This document shows positions 21,776-33,163 of a DNA stretch of 64,000 nt, one piece after another. A program made the position numbers and the translations under genes. Source of the stretch: Adiantum capillus-veneris (taxonomy: Eukaryota > Streptophyta > Polypodiopsida > Polypodiales > Pteridaceae); contig CM043942.1 in NCBI GenBank assembly GCA_014529385.2, positions 107,879,141 through 107,943,140 of the forward strand. Direction: 5' to 3'. Position 1 is the first letter of the stretch. Each line of letters opens with the position of its first letter. The notes under the pieces are model-generated. The model had not been told where the DNA came from. It searched no databases and saw nothing but the letters and a program-made list of their open reading frames with translations.

Positions 21776-23869
21776 CTGCACCATAGTTATGTTGAAAAAG
21801 AAGCCGCCCCTGCATCATCACATGCATGCAACACACTATTTTGTTGCTCCTCTTCTCACACTACTTTATTTCTTGCTCCTCTTCTCTTGTTCCTCACGTT
21901 GTTTTATTTCTTGCCCCTTGTTAAATCAAAACCAACTTATTTGAGCTTCCCACTTACACACAGAGAAGAAAAGGGTTCTCTGAGTATAATCCAAGATGTA
22001 GACCCAAGTGATTTGCCCGACAGAGGGGCTGCCTCTGAGGGACTTTGTGGCTTTAGGGAGAGCGATGAGGGGAAGAGTAGAGGAATAGAGGAGACACAGG
22101 GGAAGAAGAAAAGAAGTTGGGCCTGTAGTAGAGAGCTTCACCCAAGACAGTTGTTGTGTCATCTGAGATTGTCTATTCTTAACACTTTTCCCGATTCTCC
22201 TGCTCTACTTCCAGTAACAGTTCCGCGCACACTCATAGTTGAAGAGGTGCTCCTACCCCTCTCTCCATGTAAGCCTTCCCTGTGGAAGCCCAACAATGCC
22301 CATGTGTGGGAATGGGACTCGGGAGCCTCACTAAGCACCAAGCATGGCAAAGGTAGAGTATGAGGGGGAGAGAAACGTTGGCTATAATCCTCTGGATGCA
22401 ACCAACCGTGGATCCGTTGAGGCCAGTAAGGTTGATGCGCACACCTAGGCGACCCGGTTCCATTTTTTGAGATGGGCAATCAGTGCTCAGAGCACACAGG
22501 TAGGGCCGCAGCCTGCTTGTATATTCCCTGCAATATCCGTCGTTCCAGCACGGATAAATAAATTGAAGTCATGAAGGTGGGGTCGCGAGCGGTCAAGGAC
22601 TCGAGGCCTCTCGAGGGGACTGTGTCTCTTTCGCGCAGTCTCTCTCTCTCTCTCTCACCTGTACCGCCAACGACTACAGAGCACACCACCTGAGAGAAAG
22701 CCGGATGGAGGATTGAGTGCCACGTGTTTTGGGGGGGGGGGGAGCCGGAATTCCCTCCCCTTTTATAGATAGTATAGACAAGGGGTGAACCCTTGGTGGG
22801 CAAGGCTTCTTTAAAAAAATGTTTTAGAGGATGCTTGAGATGCATTGCGACTCTACAAGCGCAGATAGGCTTACCAAAAGTAACATTTATCAGCTTGGGG
22901 GCACCATCGGGGTTCCTAATAAAGTAACAAAGTGGGACAAAACGACACACCATCTGCTAAAGAGGACCCTACAAATTAACAAGATATTTGCTTCCTATCA
23001 CATTAGTTGTTTGCACTCTTTATAGTCACGTTAATGATGGATTAATCATGCTTATTAGGTAATGAACAAGAGAACTTATTGCTAGGGGCGATTCCCATAG
23101 AAGCTCACATTGACCTCTGTCACTTATGTCTATCACTAAGCCCATTTCTCTATTATGAGGCACAGTTTGGTGAATTTGTTCGATAGTGTGGTTAGTTTTG
23201 ACTCACTATGTGCTTTTCAAGATGTTTTTCACGAGGGGTAGCTAAGTCGGCTGAGTTCGCGTGGGATGCATTAGTTAGCAAAGTTCACATTTGCATGGAT
23301 TACAAGAATATTGGCCCAATTTTGATCCGTATCATGGAAAAAAAAATAGCACTTTTGCTCCAAAAAAGCATACAAATAGTTGTTGGTAGGATAATGGGTC
23401 TCTCCAAGAATGAGTAAGGATGTACTCAACAGTATATCAGTTATCCGATGTTATTGATGCAGCTATGCCAAAATTGGCATAGTTGCCAAAAGCCTTGCAT
23501 AGTTGCATATAGGGCAAATAGCTGGTGCACATGTGACCATGCATGAGGCGTCATTATTTCAAAAAGTAACTGATAATTATGCATCGTGTGACTATTGCCT
23601 AATGGAGGTTCTCACAAAACAAAAATCCACTTCAAAGGGTTGTGCTAGGGTAAAACACCCAGTATAGTGCCACCTAAGATAATCGATGAATTTTTGTCGC
23701 TCTTCTACACTGTTTTAAACATGAAAGGGCGTAGTCGAGAGCTATCTGGGATAGGGCGATTTCACGAGCAGTGTAGCGCCCAAGGCGCAGGTTGCGAAAG
23801 ACAAATTTCAGTGTAACAAAAGTGGCAGCAAGTAGAAAGACAAACGAGGGTTCAATTCAGACCAACGAG
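21776..23869. other. No gene I can support
   Basis: A 158-aa frame (21887-22363, plus) starts with a hydrophobic stretch but has no recognisable domain and overlaps equally long minus-strand frames, so I do not call it. A short G-run lies at 22731-22742. The region after 22800 shows no repeat partner inside the window. Confidence 0.4.
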
Positions 23870-23940
23870 CCAACAAGGCTTGAACTCAGAATCTGACGAC
23901 CGAGAGCTCATCACGCTTTGCTCTAACCAGTCCACCGCCC
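23870..23940 (-). repeat. tRNA-derived SINE-like head (A and B boxes)
   Basis: On the minus strand an A-box-like TGGACTGGTTAGAGC (23934-23920) is followed about 31 nt later by a B-box-like GAGTTCAAGCC (23888-23878). This spacing suits a pol III internal promoter. No full cloverleaf is seen, so a SINE head or tRNA pseudogene is more likely than a tRNA gene. Confidence 0.4.
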
Positions 23941-25400
23941 AGCTCAACGTGTCTCTCTATAGGAGTAAAGCCATTCTATTGAAGGGGCCTGTCAGTCTCG
24001 GGCGGTTTTTAACTGGCCCCTTTACCCTAGCTTTCCTCTTGGAGGGCTCTTGGCATGAACCAAGTGAAAAGAGAATTTTAACACGTCATATTGGGTGTGA
24101 GGAGGTAAATTTCATTCAATAGAGAGGATTTCTAGACTAGTGTCACACGTAGGTGTCGAACAAGCTCAAAAAGAGCATGTTTGGGCGCTTGTAGTGTCAC
24201 ACACGAGATGAGAGTTAATTGTACGAAAACTTTGTTGAGCTGAGCACCAATAAGACATAGCTTGTAGACAAAGGCAAGCATGAGCGATATGTATGCAGTT
24301 CAATCCACCTCTGTGCATTTCGTGTGGAGAATTTTTTGTGTGTCCATTGTTCGTCACTAACGATGGGCGAGGGGGTAAGGCCGGATGGCTTCATGCTCTG
24401 ACGGACATGGCAACCAGCTAGTGAGTTTTTCCATCTCATTTTCACACACATTCGGACGAATGTGTGTGTGACAAGGGCATACATACATGCACTTTATTTA
24501 GGAAGGACAGGGTCAGCCTCAAAACTAAAGACCGCGAGGTCTTTAATGAACCCCGAGCTATGGGATCGAGGACGTGCAAACTAGGCTCAAAAATAAAAAA
24601 TAGCAAGCATCGTCAGATGCTATCCAAGTTTACTTTTTTTTATCGAGTTTACTTTTCCTTGTTTGTGTTCACAATATAAGATTGTGTTCTGTCTTAAATT
24701 CCATCAAAAGATACACGTGACAGGTGGTGGGTTCGAATCACCTTCCGGATTTTGAATGCATCCATTTTTTAGATTCCCCCATTAGACTTACAACCATTGA
24801 TCCCATCCCGTGGGACTTAGTGAGATGGAAGGGCTAGGGAAAAAGTATGTTTGGAGGGGACAGAGAATTTATAAAGTGTTTTTGTGTGTGTGAGGAGAAT
24901 CACACCAACATTAGCATGTGACCCGTGTGATGCTGCGACAAAAAAGTAAATGCTTCATTCTTGGAACAAAACATGATGAAGATTTTCCAATGCTTTCTTT
25001 GTGTTTGCAACATGTAATACGAATTATACATGAATGTTTTATTATCCTATACGTTAAAATAAGTTTCTCAACCTGTCTAATGATTCCAAAAAAGTGGACC
25101 TACAGTATGTGCGCACTAAGAAAAGTATAAGTTAAAAATTCATATATGCTGAAATGTGCCAGACTGTTAACATGTATTGTTTGATCTGGATTAAGTTCTT
25201 ATAAATCACTTGTTTGATCTACATTTTACACGTATAACACATTGCAATATTAAGTGAAGATTGTTTTCACTTTCCAGCAATATTTCCTTTCACATTTCTT
25301 AAAGTCTTCAAGTCGTGGTTAAGGATTTGCCTGAAATAGTGTGAGAGTGTTAGTGTCATTCACAACCATGAATTTGTATTTGACATGTTTTTTTTTATTG
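23941..25400. other. No recognisable gene
   Basis: AT-rich DNA with no domain. A lone B-box-like GGGTTCGAATCAC near 24730 has no A box at a suitable distance. Confidence 0.4.
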
Positions 25401-25404
25401 TCCA

Positions 25405-26247
25405 GTGCAAATATGATGCCAGATCAAAAGAAAAAGTATTATGTGTGCCATTTGTAAAAAAAGTATTTTGGCAATCTCATCATGTGCAGATGGTCGCATA
25501 CAGAAGATTAGTGAAAGCGATGTCTTCATCAAAGACCTCAATAGCGCTATATGGGAGAACACAGAGCACAGGCTGTGAAGTGAAGGACAATAGGAGTTTT
25601 TTATTCTAGCAGGGATTCGAGAACTTGACCCCCACCACAAGGTTAGGACAGTGTTGGGCAATATGAAAGTATGTTGCAAAGACTTAAAGAAAGATATCCC
25701 ACCTACATGTCTGCGACATGTCAAAATTAGAGCTCTGGGATAAATTGTGGGAGGAACATAAGGTAAAGATGAAGCGTGTGATAGCGCGGGACCAAGCAGC
25801 CTTACCCAAGAGATTGAAGATGGCCCAAGATGTGCAAGCAGCTTTGGGAGGTCTATCCGATGCCAGTGGCACCGGCATAATCATGCACACGGCTTTGAAT
25901 GCCAAGTGCGCTCATCTTGTCAGCATCCCTCACAAGCCTTGGTAGAAGGTATGAGGGTTGGAGCAGGCTCCTTTGGTGTGTGCACATTGTACACCATCAA
26001 AGGCATCTCTTTTTTTCCAGGCCACATTACATATGTGGGAAAATGTTACAAGGGAGAGAGTGAGGCGAAATTTGACAGCTTTCAGACAGAGCAAGGAATG
26101 AAAACGCTTCACCCCTCCATTGTAAGGTGCATTGGCTTTACTACTGAAGCTCCTTGGATCACAATATTCCCATACTACAATGCGGGTACCGTGGGCGACA
26201 TGATGTGCCGCTTACCATTCGCTCACGGATTGTTCAGAAGATACATG
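25405..26247 (+). pseudogene. Protein-kinase-like gene, 5' part, split by element B
   Basis: After a good 3' splice site (TTTATTGTCCAG at about 25404), coding-like pieces run in three frames: AGIRELDPHHKVRTVLGNM (about 25613-25670), KRVIARDQAALPKRLKMAQD (frame of 25718) and, from 25906, the kinase N-lobe. That lobe has the Gly-rich loop VGAGSFGV (25957-25980), a candidate ATP-binding Lys in YVGKCYKG (about 26033-26050), HPSIVRCIGF and a hinge-like IFPYYNAGTVGDMM. The frame is open up to the TSD ACATG at 26243-26247. Frame changes upstream of the kinase lobe mean that the gene was damaged or has unresolved introns. Subfamily not recognised. Confidence 0.7.
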
Positions 26248-26947
26248 TGTTAAGTATGGAGCCTGATTTACCCTTGTAATTTTCAGTGGTAAAAGCGCAC
26301 ATTTGTAAGGCCCCCATTATGAGAAGAAGCCATCGTGCATGAAGGAAAATCACTCACCGGAAACAAAAATTTTCACGGACAAGAATCAAGGACAACTTTA
26401 AAGGCCTCGGGGACGGAGGCCCCCGAGACTTTTTTTTCGCCGGAATATTCTTTTTCCCCAGAATATTATGGCCGGACGGCGGCCGAAAAGTGGTCGGAAA
26501 ACAACCGATCGGTTGGTCGGTGGCCGGTAGTCAAAGGCCGATGGCCGGTGGTCGGAAGTCAATGGCCGGTGGCCGGTGGTCGGAAGTCAATGGCCGGTGG
26601 TTGGTGGCCGAATTCAAAAGCGGACTTGTCTTCTCAAGGGCGGCCACACATGGGCGGATTGGAGGGTCCGATTTGGACTTATTCGCACAAGGGCGGCTAC
26701 ACATGGCTGTCTCTCATAAGAGAGGGCAGCCCTTTTGGCCTATAAAAGGAGGCCATTTCTACACACATTTCATAGTGTGAAGTTGATGCAACAAGGTGAG
26801 TGTGAGGTGGTGAGAGTGAAGCAAGGCGGGAGCTCCATTAAGGGTATAATCCCTTTGTAAACTACTTCTTGTTTTGAAGTACTAAAGCCATTGAGTGACT
26901 GCTTTCCCGTGGACGTAGCCCACATTGGGTGAACCACGTATATCATG

Positions 26948-27006
<59 letters not shown>

Positions 27007-27100
27007 CTACTCTACTCTAAAATCTCGTGTATATAAATCTGTCTCTCTCCATTAAGTAATCTACTCAATTATCTATTTAGCTACGTCTTATTTCCTAACA
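26248..27100 (+). repeat. Element B 5' LTR (853 bp)
   Basis: Limits are set by the TSD on the left and by the PBS on the right (TTTCCTAACA|AC then the PBS). It contains a GGCCGGTGGTCGGAAGTCAAT minisatellite at about 26512-26612, a TATA box at 26741-26748 and a (CT)n array at about 26951-27003. The part from 26611 on matches the 3' LTR with about a dozen substitutions. Confidence 0.9.
26741..26748 (+). promoter_or_regulatory. Element B LTR TATA box
   Basis: TATAAAAG is set in CCTTTTGGCCTATAAAAGGAGG and is conserved in the 3' LTR copy at about 31232. It is the likely core promoter for the element RNA. Confidence 0.7.
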
Positions 27101-27102
27101 AC

Positions 27103-27114
27103 TGGTATCAGAGC
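27103..27114 (+). other. Element B primer-binding site
   Basis: TGGTATCAGAGC starts 2 bp after the 5' LTR, complementary to initiator tRNA-Met. Confidence 0.95.
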
Positions 27115-27173
27115 AAGGTTTGCTCGTAGCTAAATTATCTCAAGGAAAGGATTCCTTGAATTGAGTGGGAGTT

Positions 27174-27914
27174 ATGGCGGAGGAAGGGAAGCTCAAGATT
27201 GAGAAGTTCAACGGCAAAAACTACCAACATTGGAAGATGCAGATTGAAGACTATCTCTACCAGAAGGACCTCTATTTGCCACTAGGCGGTCTTGCGAAGA
27301 AGCCCGCAACAATGGCAGATGAAGCATGGATTGTCCTTGATCGAAAGGCACTGGGAACAATCCGGTTAAGCTTTGCGTCAACAGTGGCCTTCAATGTTTC
27401 GGAGTTGACGACCACAGAGGACTTGATGAAGTCACTTGACGACTTTTACGAGAAACCATCGGCATCCAATAAGGTATTTCTTATGAAGCGCTTGTTCAAT
27501 CTAAAGATGGCAGAGAATGGTTCAGTGTCAGAACACCTAAATGACTTTAACACAAACATAAGTCAACTTCGATGAGTGAAAATCAATTTCGATGACGAAG
27601 TGCGAGCTCTCCTTATACTATCATCTCTACCGGATAGTTGGGACAGCCTTGTGATGGCTCTAAGTAATTCTATCTCTGGCACAAATACTCTTAAGTTTGA
27701 TGATGTTGTGGGTGTTCTCCTAAGCGAGGAAATGTGAAGGAGAAGCACAAGAGAATCATCAACTGTTGCACTATCAGTGGAAACAAGAGGAAGGCTTAAG
27801 GAGAGGTTCAAAAACCAAAAGGGTCGTGATCGCTCAAGGCGGAGCAAGTCACGCACAAAGTCAGTTCTTGAATGTTGGAACTGCGGCAAGAAGGGCCACG
27901 TCAAGAAGGATTGC
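27174..27914 (+). pseudogene. Element B gag with two stops
   Basis: From ATG 27174 the protein starts MAEEGKLKIEKFNGKNYQHW, a copia Gag start. One frame continues to the zinc knuckle CWNCGKKGHVKKDC at 27873-27914, interrupted by TGA at 27573-27575 and TGA at 27735-27737. The second stop lies in an Arg-rich stretch and fits CGA to TGA. The protein would coat the element RNA. The region between the core and the knuckle is Arg/Lys-rich. Confidence 0.9.
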
Positions 27915-30130
27915 TGGTCCAAGAAGAAGAAGGAGAAAGAGTCTCAAGACAACAAGCCAACATCGGAGGCCAATGTGGCACGTAAAGTAGAGCAAGATGC
28001 TCTAATTCTCTCATTAGACAATGTGTCTAATTCCTGGATAGTAGATTCCGGGGCTTCATTCCATGCGACACCACACAAGCAACATTTCCAAGACTACACC
28101 AAAGGTAATTTTGGGTATGTATACTTGGGAGATGATGAAGCTTGTGAGATTGTCGGCAAAGGTACAATTTCTGTCAAAACTGCTAATGGAAATGAATGGA
28201 AGCTTAAAGATGTTCGGCATGTTCCTTCTCTTCGCAAAAATTTGATCTCTACAGGACAATTGGACGATGAAGGTCACAACATTGCATTCGGAAACAAACG
28301 GTGGAAGATCTCAAAGGGATCTTTGGTGGTTGCCAAGGGTGAAAAAGTCGGTACACTTTACTTGTGTACTGTTAGCACGCAACCTTCAGCTTGTGAAGCA
28401 ACTACAGAAGTTGACAGTGCGGTGTGGCACTACCGACTTGGGCACATGAGTGCCAAAGGAATGCAAATCCTTCAAACAAAGAAGCTTCTACCAGGTTTGA
28501 AAGAAGTGGACTTAGAGTTCTGTGAAGATTGTGTTTATGGTAAACATTGAGGGTAAAATTTCAAAAATCAGGAAATGAAAGAAAAAATAAAAAACTTGAA
28601 TTGGTTCATTCTGATGTTTGGGGTCCTGCAAGTACACCATCACTTGGTGGCTCATTGTACTATGTAACATTCATAGACGATGCGACTAGAAAAACATGGA
28701 TTTATGTCATGAAGAATAAATCCGATGTATTTTCCATATTTCAAAGGTGGAAAGCCTTTGTGGAGAATGAAACAGGTACCAAGGTTAAATGCCTCAGATC
28801 CGACAATGGAGGCGAATATTGCAGCCAAGCTTTTGAAATCTTTTGTGCTAGCAATGGCATTCGGAGGCAAAGGACAACCCCAAGGACACCTCAACAAAAT
28901 GGGATTTCGGAAAGGATGAACAGGACAATCATGGAACGAGCACGAAGCATGCGGCTACATGCAGGCCTACCGCTTGAGCTTTGGGCGGAAGCTGTAAGTA
29001 CGTCTGTGTACTTAATCAATCGGTCACCCTCAACGGCATTGGATGGGGGAGTTCCAGAAGAGGCATGGACAGGTAAATCGGTGAATTATGCATTTCTCAA
29101 AGTGTTTGGGTGTGAGGCTTTCATGCACATAGATAGAAGCCTAAGATCAAAGTTAGATGCAAAGTCCAAAAAGTGTTTCTTCATTGGCTATGGAGAAGGA
29201 GACTTTGGGTATCGCCTATGGAATCCTGAAGATGGTAAAATCTTAAGGAGTAGGGATGTAATTTTTAACGAACAAAATATGTACAAAGATTACTTGGAAA
29301 GAAAACAAACAAAAGAAACAGGTGATGAGTACATGGAGCTTGAGGACGGTGAAGACTCAAGGACTGCAAACGGTGACAATGTGCAACAACGTCAACCAAA
29401 TGAGGAGCCTCAACCTATTCCCCGAAGATCTACAAGAGCAAGTAGACCTCGAGAAAGGTTTGTTCCTTCCTTCAACCATCTCTTGATCTCAGATTCAGGA
29501 GAGCCAGAATCATATGAAGAAGCTATGCAACATGAATCCAAAGAAGAATGGACGAAGAGCATGCAAGTAGAGATGGACTCACTACATCGCAACCAAACAT
29601 GGGAGTTGGTTGAGTTGCCTAAAGGTAAGCGGGCACTTCAAAACAAATGGGTGTACAAGCTAAAGGAAGAAGAAGGTGGGAAGAAAAGGTACAAGTCTAG
29701 GCTTGTGGTAAAAGGTTTTTCTCAAAAGAAAGGTACTGACTTCAATGAAATATTTTCTCCTGTTGTAAAAATGAACTCAATTAGGCTTGTCTTAAGCCTT
29801 GTGGCTGCTCATGATCTAAATCTCGAGCAAATGGATGTAAATACGGCATTCCCTCACGGTGACTTAGAGGAGGAAATCTACATGCTTCAACCAAAGGGGT
29901 ATGAAGTAAAAGGTAAGGAGAAAATGGTTTGCAGATTAAAGAAGAGCTTGTATGGTTTAAAGCAAGCATCAAGACAATGGTACTTAAAGTTTGATCGATG
30001 GATGTTGGATCATGGATTCACAAGATGCAACTCGGATCACTGCGTCTACATGGAGAATTTGGGAGATGGGAAATTCATCATCCTAATGTTGTATGTTGAT
30101 GACATGTTGATTGCAAGTGCTAACATGTAG
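27915..30130 (+). pseudogene. Element B pol: protease, integrase, reverse transcriptase
   Basis: The protease site DSGA is at 28044-28055. The integrase zinc-binding segment ends CEDCVYGK, with both Cys present, and is followed at about 28546 by a one-base frameshift. The catalytic residues are Asp at about 28613, Asp at 28802 and Glu at 28910, with 35 residues between the last two. The RT contains FPHGDLEEEIYM, where Pro replaces the usual Leu, and YVDD at 30092-30103. The frame stops at TAG 30128-30130, where relatives have Gln (CAG to TAG). Integrase inserts the DNA copy; RT makes it. Confidence 0.92.
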
Positions 30131-31054
30131 GACATCAAAGACCTAAAAGAGGAGCTGTCCAAATCTTTTTCAATGAAAGATTTAGGTGCTGCAAAGAGGA
30201 TACTTGGTATGAAAATATCAAGGGACATGACGAAGAAGACAATAAAGCTATCTCAAGAAGATTACATCAAGAAGGTACTAGAAAGGTTTGCAATGCAAAA
30301 TGCAAAACCAGTTTCTACACCTTTGGCTGGTCATTTTAAACTAACGAAGGATATGTGTCCAAAGACACAAGAGGAGATAGCCTATATGTCTAAAGTTCCA
30401 AATGCTGCAGCGGTAGGTTCTCTAATGTATGCTATGGTCTGGACAAGGCCAGACATTGCACATGCAGTGGGAGTTGTGAGTAGGTTCATGGACAACCCAG
30501 GTAAAGAGCATTGGCAAGCTGTGAAGTGGATACTTAGGTATCTAAAAGGGACAACAACAAATGCTTTGTATTTTGGAGGAACTGATATTTTTCTAGAAGG
30601 GTATGCTGATGCAGATATGGCAGGTGACAAAGATACTCGAAGGAGCACTACTGGCTATGTGTTCACGGTTGGAGGCACAGCAGTAAGCTGGGCTTCAAAG
30701 CTGCAGAAAGTGGTTTCACTTTCTACCACGGAAGCAGAGTATGTAGCAATGACGGAGGCAAGCAAAGAAATTCTGTGGCTTCACAAATTCTTAGAAGAGC
30801 TTGGATTCAAACAAGACAATTGTGTCTTGTACAGTGATAGCCAAAGAGCTATCCATCTTGCGAAGAACTTAGCCTTTCATTCAAGGACAAAGCACATTGA
30901 GGTGAGATATCACTTCATACGCACTCTTTTGGAAGAGGGACAACTAAAGCTAGGAAAGGTGCATACAAGTGAAAATCCTGCAGACATGTTTACAAAGGTG
31001 GTCAACAAGGAGAAGTTGAGCTTTTGCTCATCATCAATCGGCATTCAAGGATAA
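30131..31054 (+). pseudogene. Element B RT connection and RNase H
   Basis: The same frame as the RT continues after the stop with DIKDLKEEL and MKDLGAAKRILGM, then SLMYAMVWTRPDIAHAVG, and RNase H motifs GYADADMAGD, TTEAEY, YSDSQRAIHLAKN and RTKHIEVRYHFIR, ending at TAA 31052-31054. Here the connection segment deleted in element A is intact. Confidence 0.92.
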
Positions 31055-31101
31055 GAAGCCAGAATGGAAAGCAGTCACAGGTTTGGTTTGGAGATCAGTC
31101 A

Positions 31102-31441
31102 AATTCAAAAGCGGACTTGTCTTCTCAAGGGCGGCCACACATTGGCGGATTGGAGGGTCCGATTTGGACTTATTCGCAGAAGGGCGGCTACACATGGCTG
31201 TCTCTCATAAGAGAGGGCAGCCCTTTTGGCCTATAAAAGGAGGCCATTTCTACACACATTTTATAGTGTGAAGTTGATGCAACAAGGTGAGTGTGAGGTG
31301 GTGAGAGTGAAGCAAGGCGGGAGCTCCATTAAGGGTATAATCCCTTTGTAAACTACTTCTTGTTTTGAAGTACTAAAGCCATTGAGTGGCTACTTTTCCG
31401 TGGACGTATCCCACATTGGGTGAACCATGTATATCGTGTGT

Positions 31442-31499
<58 letters not shown>

Positions 31500-31583
31500 C
31501 TATAATCTCGTGTATATAAATATGTCTCTCTCCATTAAGTAATCTACTCAATTATCTATTTAGCTACGTCTTATTTCCTAACA
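31102..31583 (+). repeat. Element B 3' LTR, 5'-truncated (482 bp)
   Basis: Similarity to the 5' LTR starts at AATTCAAAAGCGGAC (31102, equivalent to 26611) and runs to CTAACA at 31583. The first 363 bp, including TGTTAAG and the minisatellite, are missing. The 47 bp between the RNase H stop and 31102 contain no clear polypurine tract. It includes (CT)n at about 31442-31497. Confidence 0.9.
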
Positions 31584-32268
31584 ACATGCAGAGGCTACAA
31601 CACGATTGGAGGTCATTGCCTGTAGCAAATCTTCCAGTACAAGAGATAGACACGACACAGATCAAAGCAGTGATCGAGCAGATGCCAGCCATTTGTCACG
31701 CCTTAATCAATGGCGTTGCGGCTGCCCACTCGGCTGGGATAGTGCACAGTGACTTGCACACGTTCAACATAATGTTGGACTTTACTCGCGCCAGTAAACC
31801 CTATGTCAGCATCATTGATTGGGGAATAATGCTCAAGATGCCAGCTAAGCGTTCAAAAATTAATTATCTGCATCTAGGCGACCATGGATTGTTCCAGAAC
31901 TATACAATCCATGGTGCACAGATGCATACATAAAAGCAAGTGACATTTATGCATTGGGCTATCTATTGGACATGCTGACAGATTTTTGGAGTACAGCCAG
32001 AAAAGTTTATTTTCCAAGAGAAGTTTTTCACCACCCGGACGAAGATGTTATGAGGGCTATTTGGATTAAAGTAGATTGTTGGATGAAGTTAAAAGAGCGG
32101 GAACAAAGAAGAAATGCATCTGATGTGTTGATATATTTCAAAGAACATTTAAAGCAAACCCTAACCCTGTCCAACATCCCCTTGTTGAACTTGCACCATC
32201 ATTTTATCCGATCTAAAAATTTTTATGATATACATCTGTCTTGTCCAGGGTATTCTATTTTCTATTAA
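31584..32268 (+). pseudogene. Protein-kinase-like gene, 3' part
   Basis: Directly after element B the kinase frame resumes in register: the ATG of the TSD continues as QRLQHDWRSLPV. The catalytic loop IVHSDLHTFNIML (His-Ser-Asp at 31745-31753) keeps the Asp and Asn of HRDxxxxN but has Ser for Arg and His for Lys. The metal-binding DFG is DWG (31817-31825). A frame change between about 31862 and 31880 leads to PWIVPELYNPW (APE-like motif) and SDIYALGYLLDML (subdomain IX), then a C-lobe to TAA at 32268. The unusual HSDLH/DWG pair points to an atypical kinase lineage; substrate unknown. Confidence 0.75.
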
Positions 32269-32486
32269 TTGAGTCAATTATCTTTAGTCATTTCAAATTT
32301 GTCGTGTTGAGTGTCGGTATTTCAAATTTTCCTTGTGGTTCAATCAGTCGCATTAGATTTAGTGGATTTTGAAGTCTTATGTAGTGTAGGAGAAGTTGCT
32401 ATCTTGTGCATCTGTGAGACTATTCAATTGTAAGAATATATATTTGCCAATGATATTGAATATTTGTCTATCTGTTGATTGCAGAT

Positions 32487-33163
32487 CCAAGAGAAAATGA
32501 CCGATGAAGAACAAGATATTGGCACCCAATCTGCGCCCATGATCAACAACGAGCGACTGTTAATGAATTTCAACGCATGAAGTCTCTAGCACACGGTATG
32601 TTGGCACAACAAGCGACACTGCTAGACGACTCTCAAAATGGGAAAATCCAAACCACATGCAATGGAAAGAGATCAATAAATAAGTGATGAAGGACATGAT
32701 CAAGACAATATGGCCATGTGAGAATGCAGAGATCAAGAAAGAAAGGTGAAAGGTTTCCAAGTGCAACCATGATGCGATCAAAGAAAACGCTGAGAGGATT
32801 TACTTGGAAGTTTATGGCCATCCCATGCACAATACAGATTGTGCGCTATATTTTGCAAAAATTTTGTATGTTCACTTTGTGCAACAACGACCAGTAGACT
32901 TTTCGTCAAAGGAGACAAATGTTGCCACTCATGATATAAGGGAGAGTTGTGTCACTTTCACCCGAGATGAGCTGGCATTGATAGTGGAAGGCGCCGACCT
33001 ACAGTTAAAGGGAGAGAAGGATATTTACACGACATAGTTGGCAAATAAAGATACAAAAATAACACGGCTTTCTATAGCCACCTAGACGTCCCAACCCTCA
33101 CAAGTCCGGATGGAGAAAAGCATTTACCGCTTAAACCAAGATGTTCAAAATCTGACACAGTGA
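32487..33163 (+). pseudogene. Unknown coding remnant downstream of the kinase
   Basis: A 3' splice site (TGTTGATTGCAG, about 32486) precedes MTDEEQDIGTQSAPM in one frame. A second frame reads KEINK, stop (32681-32683), VMKDMIKTIWPCENAEIKKER, stop, then a 77-aa stretch with ERIYLEVYGHPMHNTDCALY and EGADLQLKGEKDIYTT to a stop at 33037. Charged, coding-like composition over several hundred bases suggests a decayed gene or further exons. No domain recognised. Confidence 0.35.

Larger units (their letters stand above)
26248..31583 (+). mobile_element. Ty1/copia retrotransposon B, inserted in the kinase-like gene
   Basis: The element starts TGTTAAG at 26248 and ends CTAACA at 31583, flanked by the 5-bp direct repeat ACATG (26243-26247 and 31584-31588). 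Gag, protease, integrase, RT and RNase H follow in copia order. The 5' LTR is 853 bp, but the 3' LTR lacks about its first 363 bp together with the polypurine tract. Three in-frame stops and one frameshift interrupt the polyprotein. The Gag type differs from elements A and C, so this is a separate, TNT1-94-like copia family. Confidence 0.93.

Noticed and set aside
21887-22363. 158-aa plus-strand frame as a gene
   Set aside because: No recognisable domain, low-complexity pieces, and overlapping long frames on the other strand.
24700-24760. Possible tRNA gene at GGGTTCGAATCAC
   Set aside because: Only a B-box-like block; no A box at the right distance and no acceptor pairing.
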